From Aegilops tauschii subsp. strangulata (taxonomy: Eukaryota; Streptophyta; Magnoliopsida; Poales; Poaceae), in contig NC_053037.3 in the NCBI RefSeq assembly GCF_002575655.3, forward strand, positions 248,095,135-248,159,134: 64,000 nucleotides of DNA. Direction: 5' to 3'. A model generated the notes under the pieces. The model was not told where the DNA came from and made no database searches. It saw nothing but the letters and a program-made list of their open reading frames with translations. This document shows positions 32,129 to 44,531 of this stretch, piece after piece. The stretch's first letter is position 1; each line of letters opens with the position of its first letter. A program made the translations under genes and the position numbers.

Positions 32129-33318
32129 TGATTGCTTGTATCCGCGTTGGTATTTCGCCAAAGGTGAGAGGATGATGCAGCATAGCAAAGGTAAGTATTT
32201 CCCTCAGTTATGAAACCAAGGTTATCAATCCAGTAGGAGAACCGAAGCAACACTATGTAAACAACCTGCACACAAACAAAAAAAACTTTCAACCCAACAC
32301 GTAAGAGGGGTTGTCAATCCCTCCACGGTATTGAGATAGATTAAATTGTATAAGTGTTGGTAAATAGATCTAGCAAAAACACAAAATAAAATAAAGAAAG
32401 AAAAATTGCAGCAAGGTATTTTTGGTTTAATAAGATGGGGAAATAGACCCGGGGGCCGTAGTTTTCACTAGAGGCTTCTCTCAAGAAAATAGCATACAGT
32501 GGGTAAACAAATTACTATTGGGCCATTGATAGAAAATCGAATAATCATGACGATATCCAAGGCAATGATCATGTATATAGGCATCACGTCCAAGATTAGT
32601 GGACCGAAATGATTCTGCATCTACTACTATTACTCCACACATCGACCGCTATCCAGCATGCATCTAGTGTATTAAGTTCATGGAAAACAGACTAATACAA
32701 TAAGAACGATGACATTATGTAGACAATATCTATTCTTGTAGGAATAGACCCCATCCTTTTGTCCTTAATAGCAATGGTACATGCGTGTCATGCCTCTTTC
32801 TGTCACTGAGATTGAGCACCGCAAGATCAAACCCATCACAAAGCACCTCTTCCCATGGCAAGAAAAATCAATCTAGTTGGCCAAACCAAACCAAAATTTT
32901 GGAAAAGAAATACGAGGCTATAACCATCATGCGTATAAGAATTCAGCAAAGACTCAAATAATATTCATGGATAGAACTGATCATAAACTCACAATTCATC
33001 GAGTCCCAACAAACACACCGCAACAAAGAGTTACATCAAATAGATCTCCAAGAACATCGAGGAGAACATTGTATTGAAGATCAAAAAGAGAGAAGAAGCC
33101 ATCTAGCTACTAGCTACGTACCCGTAGGTCTGTGATAAACTACTCATGCATCATTAGAGGGGCAGCAAGGATGATGAAGAACCCCTCCGTGATTGTTGCC
33201 CCCTCCGGCAGAGTGCCGAAAAAGGCCTCTAGATTGGATCTCGTGGTTCTGGAGCTTGCGGCGGCGGAAACTGTAGTTCCTCGACTCCCCTAGGATTTTA
33301 GGGATTTTAGAGTATTTA
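32129..33318 (-). mobile_element. Athila 3' LTR, distal part (1190 bp)
   Basis: Begins on the plus strand TGATTGCTTGTATCCGCG at 32129 and runs to the ATTTA duplication (33314-33318) of copy A. It continues at 38068-38429, giving a rebuilt LTR of 1552 bp. Confidence 0.88.
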
Positions 33319-34298
33319 TGATGAGGACGTGACAACCTTGGATACGACCAAAAACATTGCATACATGCATATTTGTCAAGTGATTTCTAGTGCAAACTTT
33401 TCAATAATCTATTTATGTTATCCAGAACAAAAATACTTCACACACTTTTGTGTTTTGTCTAATTGCAGGTGTATGAGACATTTGTACAATCCACATATGA
33501 AGATAAGGGAAAAGGAGAAGTTAGGTTCTGTTCAAAAAGTCCTTTCACGTCACCTTTGGGCCAAGAGAAGATAGAGTCCAAGTCTCTCACGTTCTGGATT
33601 CAGATTCGGACTGCACAGACATACCTAACTCAAAACGCCAACAACCTTTTCATACGGACTCTGAATTGGATGATTCTTTTTTTGTTGGAAGTAGATTTCG
33701 TGCTCTTTCCAACCCAATTGGATTCACCTTCAAATTCATCCGCAGCATTGAGATATCGACGTAACAATCCGACGCTGCAGCAGAATCCGAGTCAAATGAC
33801 AAGTCCAAAGGTGTTACATCACCTCCACTTGGGCCCATGAGCCTTGTACGACCTAGGGTTAGTTTTAGGCTGCCTTGGGAAGTCCTTCCACCTCCTTGAC
33901 TGCCACCCCTTGCTCCTATATAAGTAGATCCATCTAGTAGCTTTTTCCTTGGGATTTGTTTAGTTAAAAGTTAGCCATTGCAACTTCGTGTACTTCGTTT
34001 GTGTCCAACGACCAGACCAAGACCACTTACAGATCCCCACCATTATCAATACTTCATATATATTTGCAATATTCAGATTGCTTTATCATATTCTTGCTCG
34101 TTCTTCGATTGCTTGCAGGAATAGACCTTTGTGGTCAGGCTGACCGTGCTTCCGGCATCGTCAGTAACCTCAGGAGATTGGTTTAGCGATTGCTAAGGCG
34201 CAACGTCGTGCATGTTTGTAGTCGGATCGTCAAAGTCGGCTCCACCAAATCGATAGTTATCATCTCATCGAAAGATCGGGACACCCCCGCCTCTATCA
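33319..34298 (+). mobile_element. 5' LTR of copy A
   Basis: TATA box TATATAAG at 33917-33924. U5 ends with a region homologous to the U5 of the 917 bp family (TTTAGCGATTGCTAAGGCGC, then TCGGATCGTCAAAGTCG). U3 is unlike that family beyond TGATGAGGAC. Confidence 0.9.
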
Positions 34299-35683
34299 AG
34301 TGGTATCAGTTTTCAGGTTGCTCGGTGAGAATTTCCAGTTTTCCCTAGATTAGATTTATTTTCTTACCTATTGCCCAAGAAAAAGCCACAAAAAAAAGTT
34401 AGATCTGTTCATCCTTTGTTAATGGCAGTCCGAGCCTTTGCAATTTTCTTTTCATTGTTTGCATTATTGAATTATCGGTTGCATCGTCGTGTCAAGTTCC
34501 TGGTCTTAGTGTCTATTTCGTTTAGAGTTTCGAGATTTGTTCACATTAGTCACGTCGCCGCTGCATCGTTATCCCTTCCGCTGTCCACCACACCATCCAT
34601 CAATTTCCACCACGTGCTACCCATAGTTCATTGTCACAATCATAGTTGAGCTTGTTCACATCTTTGCTTGATCCAATCTTCATCTTATCTAGTTTGTCTT
34701 GGAAAGAGGGAGAGAAAAAAAAGAAAGAGAAAAAAGAAAAAAAATTACAGAAAAAAAAAGAAAAAAAGTGTGAGAAAAAAAGAGAAGAAAAAAAACAAAA
34801 TTCGGATCTATCTAGACTCAATCTCGTAGTTGAATTCGGACTGGAATCTGTTTTGTGCACTGTTCAGTAAAACAGGCATAACTTCCTCATACGAAGTCCG
34901 TTTTGGCTCCGCGAGTACTCAAATGAAAGCTAGCGACAAGACGCATCTAAATAGTTGCAGAGGCTAGTTCAATATTTGGCACCTCAAAATCGGCTTCTAA
35001 ATAGGTCTTTTTGCCCTCCGAAGTTTGCGAACACAGCTTATTCCAGTTTTTCAAGCCAGTTTTAGAATTCTTCGACTCCGCATATCAATTCGGAACTGCG
35101 TGATTCTTTTTGCATTGCAAAGCTTGAGTTAGTAGCATTCTTTGAAAAAAGTTATAGAAAATTGGCTCAAACTTTTCAGGAGGAAAGTTGGAGAGAGAGT
35201 TGTTGTATATCCTGCTTGGCAGTTGTTTTTCATCATTATCTTTACTGCCGTTGTGATCTTCACTTATATCTTGCTGTCCAGAGCTACTTAGTATCCTTCA
35301 TTGATGCTAGTTGTGCTACGCCGTGACCTCATTAGTGTTCTAGGCTCGCGTCTCTAGTCCGGTCTAGCCTAGGACCAGCACAGTACCGTCGTTGAGCGTT
35401 TATTCAACATTGCATCTTTGAATTGATTCTTGCTAATGTTTTGCTACCATATATAGCCAACCCAGCTCCACATATTTCTACATCGTGTATACATACGTTC
35501 CCCTGGCAATAGCTTTACACAATCTTCGGAGTTATTTGACACCGCTGGTTGCCTGTCACCACCTGCCGCATGGTAAGAACTTGTAAGATATTGATATTTG
35601 CTTTACTGTGAGCACTTTACAACCACATCCTAGTAGTTCATAGGAACATTATTCTCGAATTTTGTTTCTTGTTTCTACTAATC
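34299..35683 (+). other. Leader of copy A: primer site, purine tract, hairpin
   Basis: Primer site TGGTATCAGTTTTCAGG from 34301. A ~95 bp nearly pure A/G tract lies at about 34703-34800, and the conserved hairpin at 35340-35372. The tract translates as a Lys/Glu-rich frame, taken here as an artefact. The gag start is the Met at 35684. Confidence 0.8.
35340..35372 (+). promoter_or_regulatory. Conserved leader hairpin (copy A)
   Basis: CTAGGCT at 35340-35346 and AGCCTAG at 35366-35372, 19 nt apart, between the primer site and gag. The loop differs in a few bases from the other copies while both arms are unchanged. Confidence 0.7.
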
Positions 35684-37604
35684 ATGACAGGTTCCGGAGA
35701 TAGAAGTTCTTGTACGACGGACACATCTTCACCATGACGAGAGTTGGGACAACACACACAAGCACATGGCCAGGTTATCTCTTTACCGTCATTTGAGGGT
35801 AGATTTAATCCTGCTATTTATCTAGCTTGGGAGCTTGAAGTAGAACAAGTTTTTAGTCACCATGACTTTTCTGAACTTGAGCGAGTACGAGCTGCCACTA
35901 GAGCATTTACTGGTTTTGCTTCTGTTTGGTGGAGTGTGCATTGTAAGAAAAACATTGATGACCAACCCACAACTTGGAAAGATTTGAAAGATGTAATGAG
36001 ACAACAATTTTTCCCTCGTTACTATCGTTGTGAATTGCTTCGCAATTTGAGCAATTTAAACAAAGCAACAACACTGTTCATGCTTACTACCAAGAGTTCA
36101 AATCTTATATGCATCATTGTGACATAGAAGAATCTGATGATGATACAATGAATAGATTTTTTGGTGGTTTGAACCATGATATTCAGGCAAGATTTCAGTA
36201 TATTCCTCGTTGCATTACTGGTATGTATGTTCGTGCTTGTACCTTTGAGAGACAGTTACAGGAGGATGCATTGGGTGACTACAACAACTACTATTCCAAT
36301 TCATGCTCACTACCATCGGTTGATTCCTCCACCGTTGCACCTACTAGAGCAGCCACACCTCAGATTGTGAGTGCGACATCATCTCAAGTGTATGGTACAT
36401 TGTCATTGTCCATACCTACATCAGCTACGTCTTTGCGACAAGGTAACAGTAAAGGTATTGATGATATAACTTCACATGAGAATGATGCATGCCTAGTTAA
36501 CTTGAATACATCATGTGTTGAGTTACCTATTGATTTGAGCACATCACCTATTTTAGAGAATTGTGTTACTGTCATGAATGCGTCATGTGATCAAACAACT
36601 AAAATACCAACAATTTTGAGTGCACCCAATGAATTAATTGTTGATGCAAAAGAACCAACATTTAATCATTTTGATATGACCTCTAATCTTGGTGATGATT
36701 TTGTGACCAATGACTTATTGCATGTTTCTTATTTAAGTATGTTGTAGCATGTAAATTTGATACACGTAAGGTTTATTCACCAATGTTAGGATGGTTTACT
36801 GATGAATATTGTCAATCTTTTGATATGAATAAGAGCTTCACTTATATGTGCAAACTGAGTTGCAATATTTTCATGCCTTCTACTTATGATAATATTTTGG
36901 CTTTATATTTTATGATGTATGAAAGTTACTCATGTATACAAGTGTCATATGTGCAAAAATCAAGGGAAGTAAAACTGGATGACATATACATATACAACAT
37001 GTACACCTTGTCTCTTTTGTTAGCCACATTTCAGATTAAGCAACGCCGAGGACGGCTTTGTTTTCAAGAAGGGGAGGATGATGAGGACGTGACGACCTTG
37101 GATATGACCAAAAATATTGCATACATGCATATTTGTCAAGTGATTTCTAGTGCAAACTATTCAATAATCTATTTATGTTATCCAGAACAAAAATACTTCA
37201 CACACTTTTGTGTTTTGTCTAATTGCAGGTGTATGAGACATTTGTACAATCCACATACGAAGATAAGGGAAAAGGAGAAGTTTAGGTTCTGTTCAAAAAG
37301 TCCTCTCACGTCATTTTTGGGCCAAGGGAAGATACAGCCCAAGTCTCTCACGTTCTGGATTCAGATTCGGACTGCACAGACATACCTGCCTCAAAACGCC
37401 AACAACTTTTTCATACGGACTCCGAATTGGATGATTCTTTTTTTTTGTTGGAAATTAGATTTCGTGCTCTTTCCAACCCTATTGGATTCACCTTCAAATT
37501 CGTCCGGAGCATTGAGATATCAACGAAACAATCTGACGCTGCAGCAGAATCCGAGTCAAACAACAAGTCCAAAGGTGTTACATCACCTCCACTTGGGCCC
37601 ATGA
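35684..37604 (+). pseudogene. gag: gag-like protein with novel C-terminal domain (copy A), frameshifted
   Basis: The Met at 35684 (MTGSGDRSS) is shared with copy B (MTGSRV). TGA at 35735-35737 interrupts after 17 codons; the frame then shows the gag capsid fold region (FNPAIYLAWELEVEQVF, ATRAFTGFASVWWS, FFPRYYRCELLRNL). One base appears lost at about 36063. Capsid sequence continues (VHAYYQEFKSYM, FFGGLNHDIQ) to 36747, and after another shift 36783-37604 encodes LGWFTDEYCQSFDMNKSF, SCNIFM and QIKQRRGRLCFQEGEDDED. There is no CCHC knuckle. The last part crosses the polypurine tract into the 3' LTR for 525 nt. Confidence 0.8.
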
Positions 37605-38062
37605 GCCTTGTACGACCTAGGGTTAGTTTTAGGCTGCCTTGGGATGTCCTTCCACCTCCTTGGCCGCCACCCCTTGCTCCTATATAAATAGATCCATCTA
37701 GTAGCTTTTTCCTTGGGATTTGTTTAGTTAAAAGTTAGCCATGGCCACTTCGTGTACTTTGTTTGTGTCCAACGACCAGACCAAGACCGCTTACGGATCC
37801 CCACCATTATCAATACTTCATATATATTTGTAATATTCAAATTGCTTTATCATATTCTTGCTTGTTCTTCGATTGCTTGCAGGAATAGACCTTCGTGGTC
37901 AGGCTGACCGCGCTTCCGGCATCGTCAGTAACCTCAGGAGATTGGTTTAGCGATTGCTAAGGCGCAACGTCGTGCACGTTTGTAGTCGGATCGTCAAAGT
38001 CGGCTCCACCAAATCGATAGTTATCATCTCGTCGAAAGATCGGGACACCCCCGCCTCTATCA
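37079..38062 (+). mobile_element. 3' LTR of copy A
   Basis: 984 bp with TATATAAATAG at 37681. A reading frame of about 175 codons enters from gag and ends at 37604, with SLTFWIQIRTAQTYLPQN and then the Pro-rich LPWDVLPPPWPPPLAP in a second phase to 37687. Confidence 0.9.
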
Positions 38063-38067
38063 ATTTA

Positions 38068-38429
38068 TAGAGGTGGATGTCAGTGGAGAAGCCTCCCGTG
38101 GGCTCCACTACCCACCAGGGTGCGGCATGGGCCTTTGGCACGCCCTGGTGCCTAGGGGTCCCCACGAGCCTCCTCCGGTGTGCTTGTTTGGCTCCCTGGG
38201 TGTCTTCTGGGCAGAAAAAATCTCCAAAAAGTTTCATGGCATTTGGACCATGTTTGGTATTGATATTCTGCAAAGTAAAAACCAAGTAAAAAACAGCAAC
38301 CGACACTAGGCACTATGTCAATAGGTTGATAACATAAAGTTGCTAGTAAATGAATATAAAACATCCAAGATTGATAATATAATAGCATGAAACAATAAAA
38401 AATTATAGATACGTTGGAGACGTATCAGC
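38068..38429 (-). mobile_element. Athila 3' LTR, proximal part
   Basis: On the minus strand it starts TGATACGTCTCCAACGTATC at 38429, preceded by the purine tract AAGCTTGGGGATGC (38430-38443). It is split from the distal part by copy A; 38063-38067 is the ATTTA duplication. Confidence 0.88.
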
Positions 38430-39739
38430 ATCCCCAAGCTTAATTCCTGCTTGTCCTCGAGTAGGTAAATGATAAAAACAGAATTTTTGATGTGGAATGC
38501 TGCCTAACATGTTCATCATATATTCTTTTCTTTTGTAGCATGGACATTTCGACTTTTAGATGATTCAAAGTAATAGTCTATAATTGACATGAATACATCA
38601 ATACTCAAGCATATCAACAAGAAACCATGTCTTTAAAAATATCAACACTAAATAAAGCTATCCCTAGCCCATCATGCTCAATCATTGATCCATTCATGAA
38701 ACACACTCAAATATTAGCTACATCCAATGCACAAGTATGATAATAGTGTTCCCTAGTTGGTGCTTTATAAGAAACGATGGAGACTCAAATAAAAAAAATT
38801 TGCATAAAGTAAATAGATAGGCCCTCCGCAGAGGGAAGGAGAGATTTGTAGAGGTGCTAGAGCTCAAAGCATAAATTGAGAGATAATGTTTTTTGAGAGG
38901 CATGCTTTTCCTGTCAACGAAAATGACCGAGAATTCCCAATACTTTCCATGCTAGATAAAGCATAGGCGGTTCCCAAACATAAAATAAAGTTTATTCATT
39001 TTTTACCTTTCTTTCACAATCCATGGCTAGCCGTATCCACGGGTGCCTTCCATACCAACACTTTACAAGGAATTTATTATTGACAACATATAGATATTTT
39101 TTCCTTTCGGGACTGGGCATCCTTATTACCTACCACAAGTGAATAAACACTCATATTGAGAATAACATATGTAGCATGGAAAATAATGGCCAATCCCTGC
39201 CGCTTCATGAGCATTATGGGCACACAAAAAGGAAATTCATTTTGAAAATTAGAGTTGGCACATACAAATTTATTTGGAACGACATGGAAATATCGCATAT
39301 AGGTAGGTATGGTGGACTCATTTGGCACAACTTGGGTTTAAGGAGTTGGATGCACAAGTGGTATTCTCTCTTAGTACAAATGAAGGCTAGCAAATAGATT
39401 GAGAAGCGACCAACCAAGAAACAAAAATGGTCATAAACGAGCATTAAACATTACTAACACTGATTAATGAACCACAAGTAGGATGTACCTTCATTGCATA
39501 ACTATTGACTTTCGTGCTTGCATAGGGAATCACAAACCTTAACACCAATATTCTTACTAAGCATAATTACTCACCAACATGACTCACATATTACTAACTC
39601 CATATCTCAAAACTATTACAAGGAATCAACTTTATAATATCCAATGATTTCCATGAAAGCTTTTATTATATCCCCCTTGAATATATATCACTTGGGACTA
39701 AATTCATATCTTACCATTGCTACTTTTCAAGATCTCAAA

Positions 39740-40060
39740 TAAATTTGAGTGAAGCACAAGGGCATAAATATTTCTTCACAATTTTCAACTCTCAAAATAA
39801 TCTAAGTGAAGCATGAGAGGATTTCTTCAAAATTTACTAACTCTCAAAATAATCTTAGTGAAGCATGAGAGGATTTCTTCAAAATTTACTAACTCTCAAA
39901 ATAATCCAAGTGAAGCATGAGAGGATTTCTTCAGAATTTACTAATTATCAAATTAATATAAGTGAAGCATGAGAGTATTTCTTCAAAAAAATTAAACTAC
40001 CACCATGCTCGAAAAGATATAAGTGAAGCACTAGAGCAATTCCTAGCTCAAAATATTTAA
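39740..40060 (-). repeat. Tandem repeat of ~57 bp, five or six copies
   Basis: The unit contains AAGTGAAGCATGAGAGGATT, then TCTTCAAAATTTACTAACTC and TCAAAATAAT. The middle three copies are almost identical and outer copies decay (AGCACTAGAGCAATTC). Confidence 0.85.
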
Positions 40061-40630
40061 GTGAAGCATATAGAGAAATTCTAACAAATCATAGCATCAT
40101 TATGGATCCCTCAAATAGGTGTGTCCAGCAAGGATGATTGTGACAAACCAAAAAGAAAAAAAAGCAAAGTGTCATATAATACAAGACGCTCCAAGCAAAA
40201 CTCATGATATGTGACGAATAAAAATACAGCTCCAAGTAAAATTACCGATAGTCGTTAGAAGAAAGAGGGGATGCCTTTCAGGGCATCCCAAAGTTTAGTT
40301 GCTTGGTACTCCTTGAATATTACCTTGGGGTCCCCGAGCTTAGGCTCTTTTCACTCCTTATTCCTTCATCCATCGTGATCTCACCCAAAACTTGGAAACT
40401 TCAATCACACAAAACTTAACAAACCTTCGTGAGATCCGTTAGTATAATAAAACAAATCACCACTATAAGTACTGCTGCAAACCCATTCGTATTTTATTAT
40501 TGCATTGTACCTACTATTAGAAATTTACCATGGCTTATACCCCCCGATACTATCCATAGATTCATCAAAAAATGCACACAATGCAACGAAAGCAGAATCT
40601 GTCAAAAACAGAATAGTTTGTAGTAATCTA

Positions 40631-40990
40631 AAACTTTGTATACTTCTATAACTCCAAAAATACTGAAAAATTTGGACAATATAGGAAATTCATATATCAA
40701 TCTTTTGTAAAAAATTCAGAATTTTTCCATGCTCCAATGAATTTAAACAATTCTGTTACGAGACGCAAAAGTTTTTGTTTTTCAGCAAAACCAAATCAGC
40801 GATATACCAAAGTATCCCATACTTCTGTAACTCCAAAAGTTCAGAAAAATTAGGACAATGTAGCCAATTTTTATATCAATCTTGTGTAAGATATTCAGAA
40901 ATGTTTGTCGGTCCAGTGATTTTTAACAATTCCACTATTGGACATAAAAGTTTTTTGTTTTCATCAGGATCAAATCAACTATCACCCAAG
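40631..40990 (-). repeat. Direct duplication, two ~175 bp copies
   Basis: The order TACTTCTATAACTCCAAAA, AGAAAAATT(A/T)GGACAATRTAG-like, TATATCAATCTT, CAGAA(T)TTTT, AACAATTC and AAAAGTTTTTGTTTT-like is repeated twice, at about 40640 and 40820, with moderate divergence. Confidence 0.75.
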
Positions 40991-41354
40991 CCATCCTAAA
41001 GGCTTTACTTGGCACAAACACTAATTAAAACATAAAAAGCACAATCATAACAGAGGCATAATTGTGTATTTATTGAAAAGTAGAAAAGAAACAAAAATTT
41101 AAAGGATAAATATTGGTTTGCCTCCCAACAAGCGCTATTGTTTTACGCCCTAGCTAGGGATAATGCATAGATTCAAGTATTGTCATCTTCAGTTTTTGCT
41201 CCATAGGTTTCCCTCATGACTGACTCATATGGGGACTTAATTCTAGTTCTAGGGAAGTGTTCCATACCCTTTCTTAATGGAAAATGAAATTTTATATTCC
41301 CTTCTTTCATATCAATTACGACACCTATAGTTCGTAAAAATGGTCTACTAAGTA

Positions 41355-42148
41355 TTATGGGACAAGACGGATTACAATCAATATCAAGGATAATAAATCT
41401 ATGGGCACATAGTTCCTATTTGCAAGAATAAGAACATCATTAATTCTTCCCAAAGGCTTTTTAATAGTAGAATCCGCCAAGTGCAAATTAAGAGAACATT
41501 CTTCCAACTTGGTAAAACCTAGCACATCACATAGAGATTTCGGAATTGTTCTCTTAATATCTGATCTTGACTTTAATGGTGGGTTCCCATTCATCATATA
41601 ATTTTCTATGAATCGAAATATCTAATTCTAGCTTTTCTTCTAAAGCTTTCGTCATCGCTTGTACAATATGTTTAGTAAAAGCTTTATTTTGTTCATATGC
41701 ATTGGGCAAATTTAGCATGGATTGAAACAAAGACATACACTCCATCAAAGAACAACTATCATAATTAAAATCTTTGTAATCCGAAAGAGTGGGCACATCA
41801 CTAGCTAAAGTTTTTACCTCTTCAAACCCACTTTTATCAGTTTTTTCAACAAGATTTTCACCCTCCGTATTATGAGGACGCCTTCTAGCTAAAGTTGACT
41901 CTTCTTCAGTTCTATTATCATCAATTTTAATATTACTAAACAAGGAATCAGTAGAAGAAACACCGATCATTTTAACATCTTCATCGTTACTACGAAAAAA
42001 TTAGGCGGAAGCACTTTTTCCAAAAAAAATCTCTTTTAGCTCTTAGCATAGCGGATCTTTTCTTACTCTCATCCATAGAAACATATAAAGCTTTAATTGA
42101 TTCATCAACCTTGGGTGGAAAATTTTTAATCTTGAGATTTTCTACATC
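41355..42148 (-). pseudogene. Athila gag C-terminus/protease remnant
   Basis: Minus-strand pieces: 41554-41970 (EGENLVEKTDKSGFEEV, LDISIHRKLYDEWEP) and 41355-41597. The latter has the recognisable Athila protease run SLCDVLGFTKLEECSLNLH, LADSTIKKPLGRINDVLI and YVPID. In the family the catalytic segment follows SLCD; here SLCD joins VLGFTKL, so the active-site loop appears deleted. The upstream border was cut by copy B at 42154. Confidence 0.75.
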
Positions 42149-42153
42149 ATGTG

Positions 42154-43134
42154 TGATAGAGGCGAGGGTGTCCCGATCTTTCGATGAGATGATAACTATC
42201 GATTTGGTGGAGACGACTTTGACGATCCGACTACAAACGTGCACGACGTTGCGCCTTAGCAATAGCTAAACCAACTCCGAGAGGTTATTGACCACGCCGG
42301 AGCACGATCAACCTGACCACGAAGGTCTATTCCTGCAAGCAATCGAAGAACAAGCAAGAATATGATAAAGCAATCTGAATATTGCGAGTGTATATGAAGT
42401 ATTGATAATGGTGGGGATCCGTAAGCGGTCTTGGTCTGGTCGTTGGACACAAACGAAGTACACGAAGTTGCAATGGCTAACTTTTAACTAAACAAATCCC
42501 AAGGAAAAAGCTACTAGATGGATCTACTTATATAGGAGCAAGGGGTGGCGGCCAAGGAGGTGGGAGGACGTCCCAAGGCAGCCTAAAACCAACCCTAGGT
42601 CGTACAAGGCTCATGGGCCCAAGTGGAGGTGATGCAACACCTTTGGACTTGTTGTTTGACTCGGATTCTGCTGCAGCGTCAGATTGTTTCGTCCATATCT
42701 CAACGCTCCGGACGAATTTAAAGGCGAATCCAATTGGGTCTGAAAGAGGACGAAATTTACTTTCCAACAAAAAAAGAATCACCCAATCCGGAGTCCGTAT
42801 GAAAAAGTTGTTGGCGTTTTGAGTCAGGTATGTCTGTGCAGTCCGAATCTGAATCCAGAACGTGAGAAACTTGGACTCTATCTTCTCTTGGCCCAAAAGT
42901 GACGTGAGAGGACTTTTTGAACAGAACCTAATCTTCTCCTTTTGCCTTATCGTCATATGTGGATTGTACAAATGTCCCATACACCTGCAATTAGACAAAA
43001 CACAAAAGTGTGTGAAGTATTTTTGTTCTGGATAACATAAATTGATTATTGAATAGTTTGCACTAGAAATCACCTGACAAATATGCATGTATGCAATATT
43101 TTTGGTCGTATCCAAGGTAGTTATGTCCTCATCA
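42154..43134 (-). mobile_element. 3' LTR of copy B (981 bp)
   Basis: Contains the minus-strand TATATAAG near 42530 and the last ~200 codons of the gag-extension frame, which stays open to 42528. Confidence 0.9.
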
Positions 43135-44531
43135 TCCTCCCCTTCTTGAAAACAAAGCCGTCCTCGGCGTTGCTTAATCTGAAATCTGGCAAACACAAGA
43201 GACAAGGTGTACACGTTGTATATGTATATGTCATTCGTTTTTACTGATCTCATTTGGTGCACATGTGACACAGTTATACAAAAGCACCCTTCAAAAGTTG
43301 TGAATTGTAAAGGCAATATATTATCACAAGAAGTCAAATGCATGAAAATATTGCAACTCAGTTTGCACATATAAGTGAAGCTCTTATTCATATCAAAAGA
43401 TTGACAATGCTTATCATTAAACCATCCCAACATTGATGAACCATCACCAAGATTAGAGGTCATATCAAAATGATTAAACATTGGCACAATTATTTTCAAA
43501 CATATTTGATCCAAATCTGATTTATTCCCTGATTCACTTGATTCTTTTGCATCGATAGTTAATTCAATGGGTTCACTCAAAATTGTTTGATCACATGGCA
43601 AAGTCAAATCATCAACATAGTCCTCTAAAGTAGCTGGTGTGATCAAAGTAGTGGGTAGCTCACCGCATGGTGCATTTAAATTGACAAGACATTCATCATA
43701 CTCATGTGGAGGTGGAAGATTAGTACCTTTGTCATTACCTCTTATGATCAACTCAGATGATGTAGGCACTCTCGGTGATGATGTGTCACATGGTGGAGGT
43801 GATGTAGTCCTCACAACAACGGATGTGGTTGTCATAGTATGCCTAGTAGTGGAAGCGACAACCGTATCAACTCTTGGAATGTGCATCTCGTGCTTGTTCT
43901 CCTTGTGGGCAACACGTCGTTTTATTTCCTGTTCAGCTTTGCAAGCAAGATGAAACAAATGGTCCATAGGATAACACTCTTCATGAATTAGTATCTCCTG
44001 AATGTCACGATTTAATCCTCCTCAAAATCTATCCATAAAATCTTCTTCACTTTCTGCTAAAGAGGAATGCAGCAAGGTAGTTTGTAAAGTATCATAATAT
44101 TTTGTTACGGTGTCACTACCTTGTTTTAAATGTTGCAACTTTGTAATCATGTCACGAGTATAATAAGCGGGAGCGAAGGTATGTCGCATGGCAAGTTTCA
44201 AATCATCCCAAGTAGTAGGTATATCATTAGGGTGCAACCGACAATATTCACTCCACCAAACTACAACATAACCAGTGAAAGAACCAACCGCAACCTTAAC
44301 TTTTTTACGTACATCAAAATTATTGGAAGCAAATATATTATTTATGTCAAACTCCCATTCAATATATAAAGCAAGTCTAAAACGGCCATTAAATGGTGGT
44401 ATAGAAACATTAACCTGATCATGTGCATTTGGATGTTTGTGCACCTCTCGTGACGGTTGTGGTATTTGCATAGGTGATGGCACGTCTCCCACGATCAACA
44501 AACCCCATGAATTGACTCTAGATCCTGTCAT
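42528..44531 (-). pseudogene. gag: gag-like protein with novel C-terminal domain (copy B), one internal stop
   Basis: The minus-strand Met at 44531 (MTGSRVNSW) opens a frame with capsid-type motifs (VSIPPFNGRFRLALYIEW, VVVWWSEYCRLHP, YYTRDMITKLQHLKQG) up to DFMDRF, where TGA (44022-44024) interrupts. The same phase resumes at once (GGLN..., DHLFHLACKAEQEIKRRV) and is open to 42528. There is no CCHC knuckle and no protease. The C-terminal part matches copy A: LGWFNDKHCQSFDMNKSF, YMCKLSCNIFM, DIYIYNVYTLSL and FQIKQRRGRLCFQEGEDDED, then about 200 codons inside the LTR. Apart from one stop the frame is intact, so the ancestor probably made a protein of about 665 residues. Confidence 0.85.

Larger units (their letters stand above)
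33319..38062 (+). mobile_element. Gag-only Ty3/gypsy element, complete (copy A)
   Basis: LTRs are 33319-34298 (980 bp) and 37079-38062 (984 bp), both TGATGAGGACGTG...CTCTATCA. The flanking duplication is ATTTA (33314-33318 and 38063-38067). The primer site is TGGTATCAG at 34301. The polypurine tract AAGAAGGGGAGGA is at 37066-37078. The internal 2.8 kb has only a gag-like frame with a C-terminal extension; no protease, reverse transcriptase or integrase. It needs enzymes in trans. LTRs differ at about 42 sites by eye, so it is older than copy B. Confidence 0.92.
38430..41354 (-). other. Athila 3' internal region, non-coding
   Basis: About 2.9 kb between the protease remnant and the 3' LTR where reverse transcriptase and integrase would stand in a complete Athila element. 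Neither is detectable. The region is AT-rich with two repeat clusters. Either pol was lost in the lineage or this is a pol-less family. Confidence 0.7.

Noticed and set aside
42613..42822. Plus-strand 69-codon frame (and 46400-46609) antisense to the LTR frame
   Set aside because: Antisense shadow of the longer LTR frame that continues gag.
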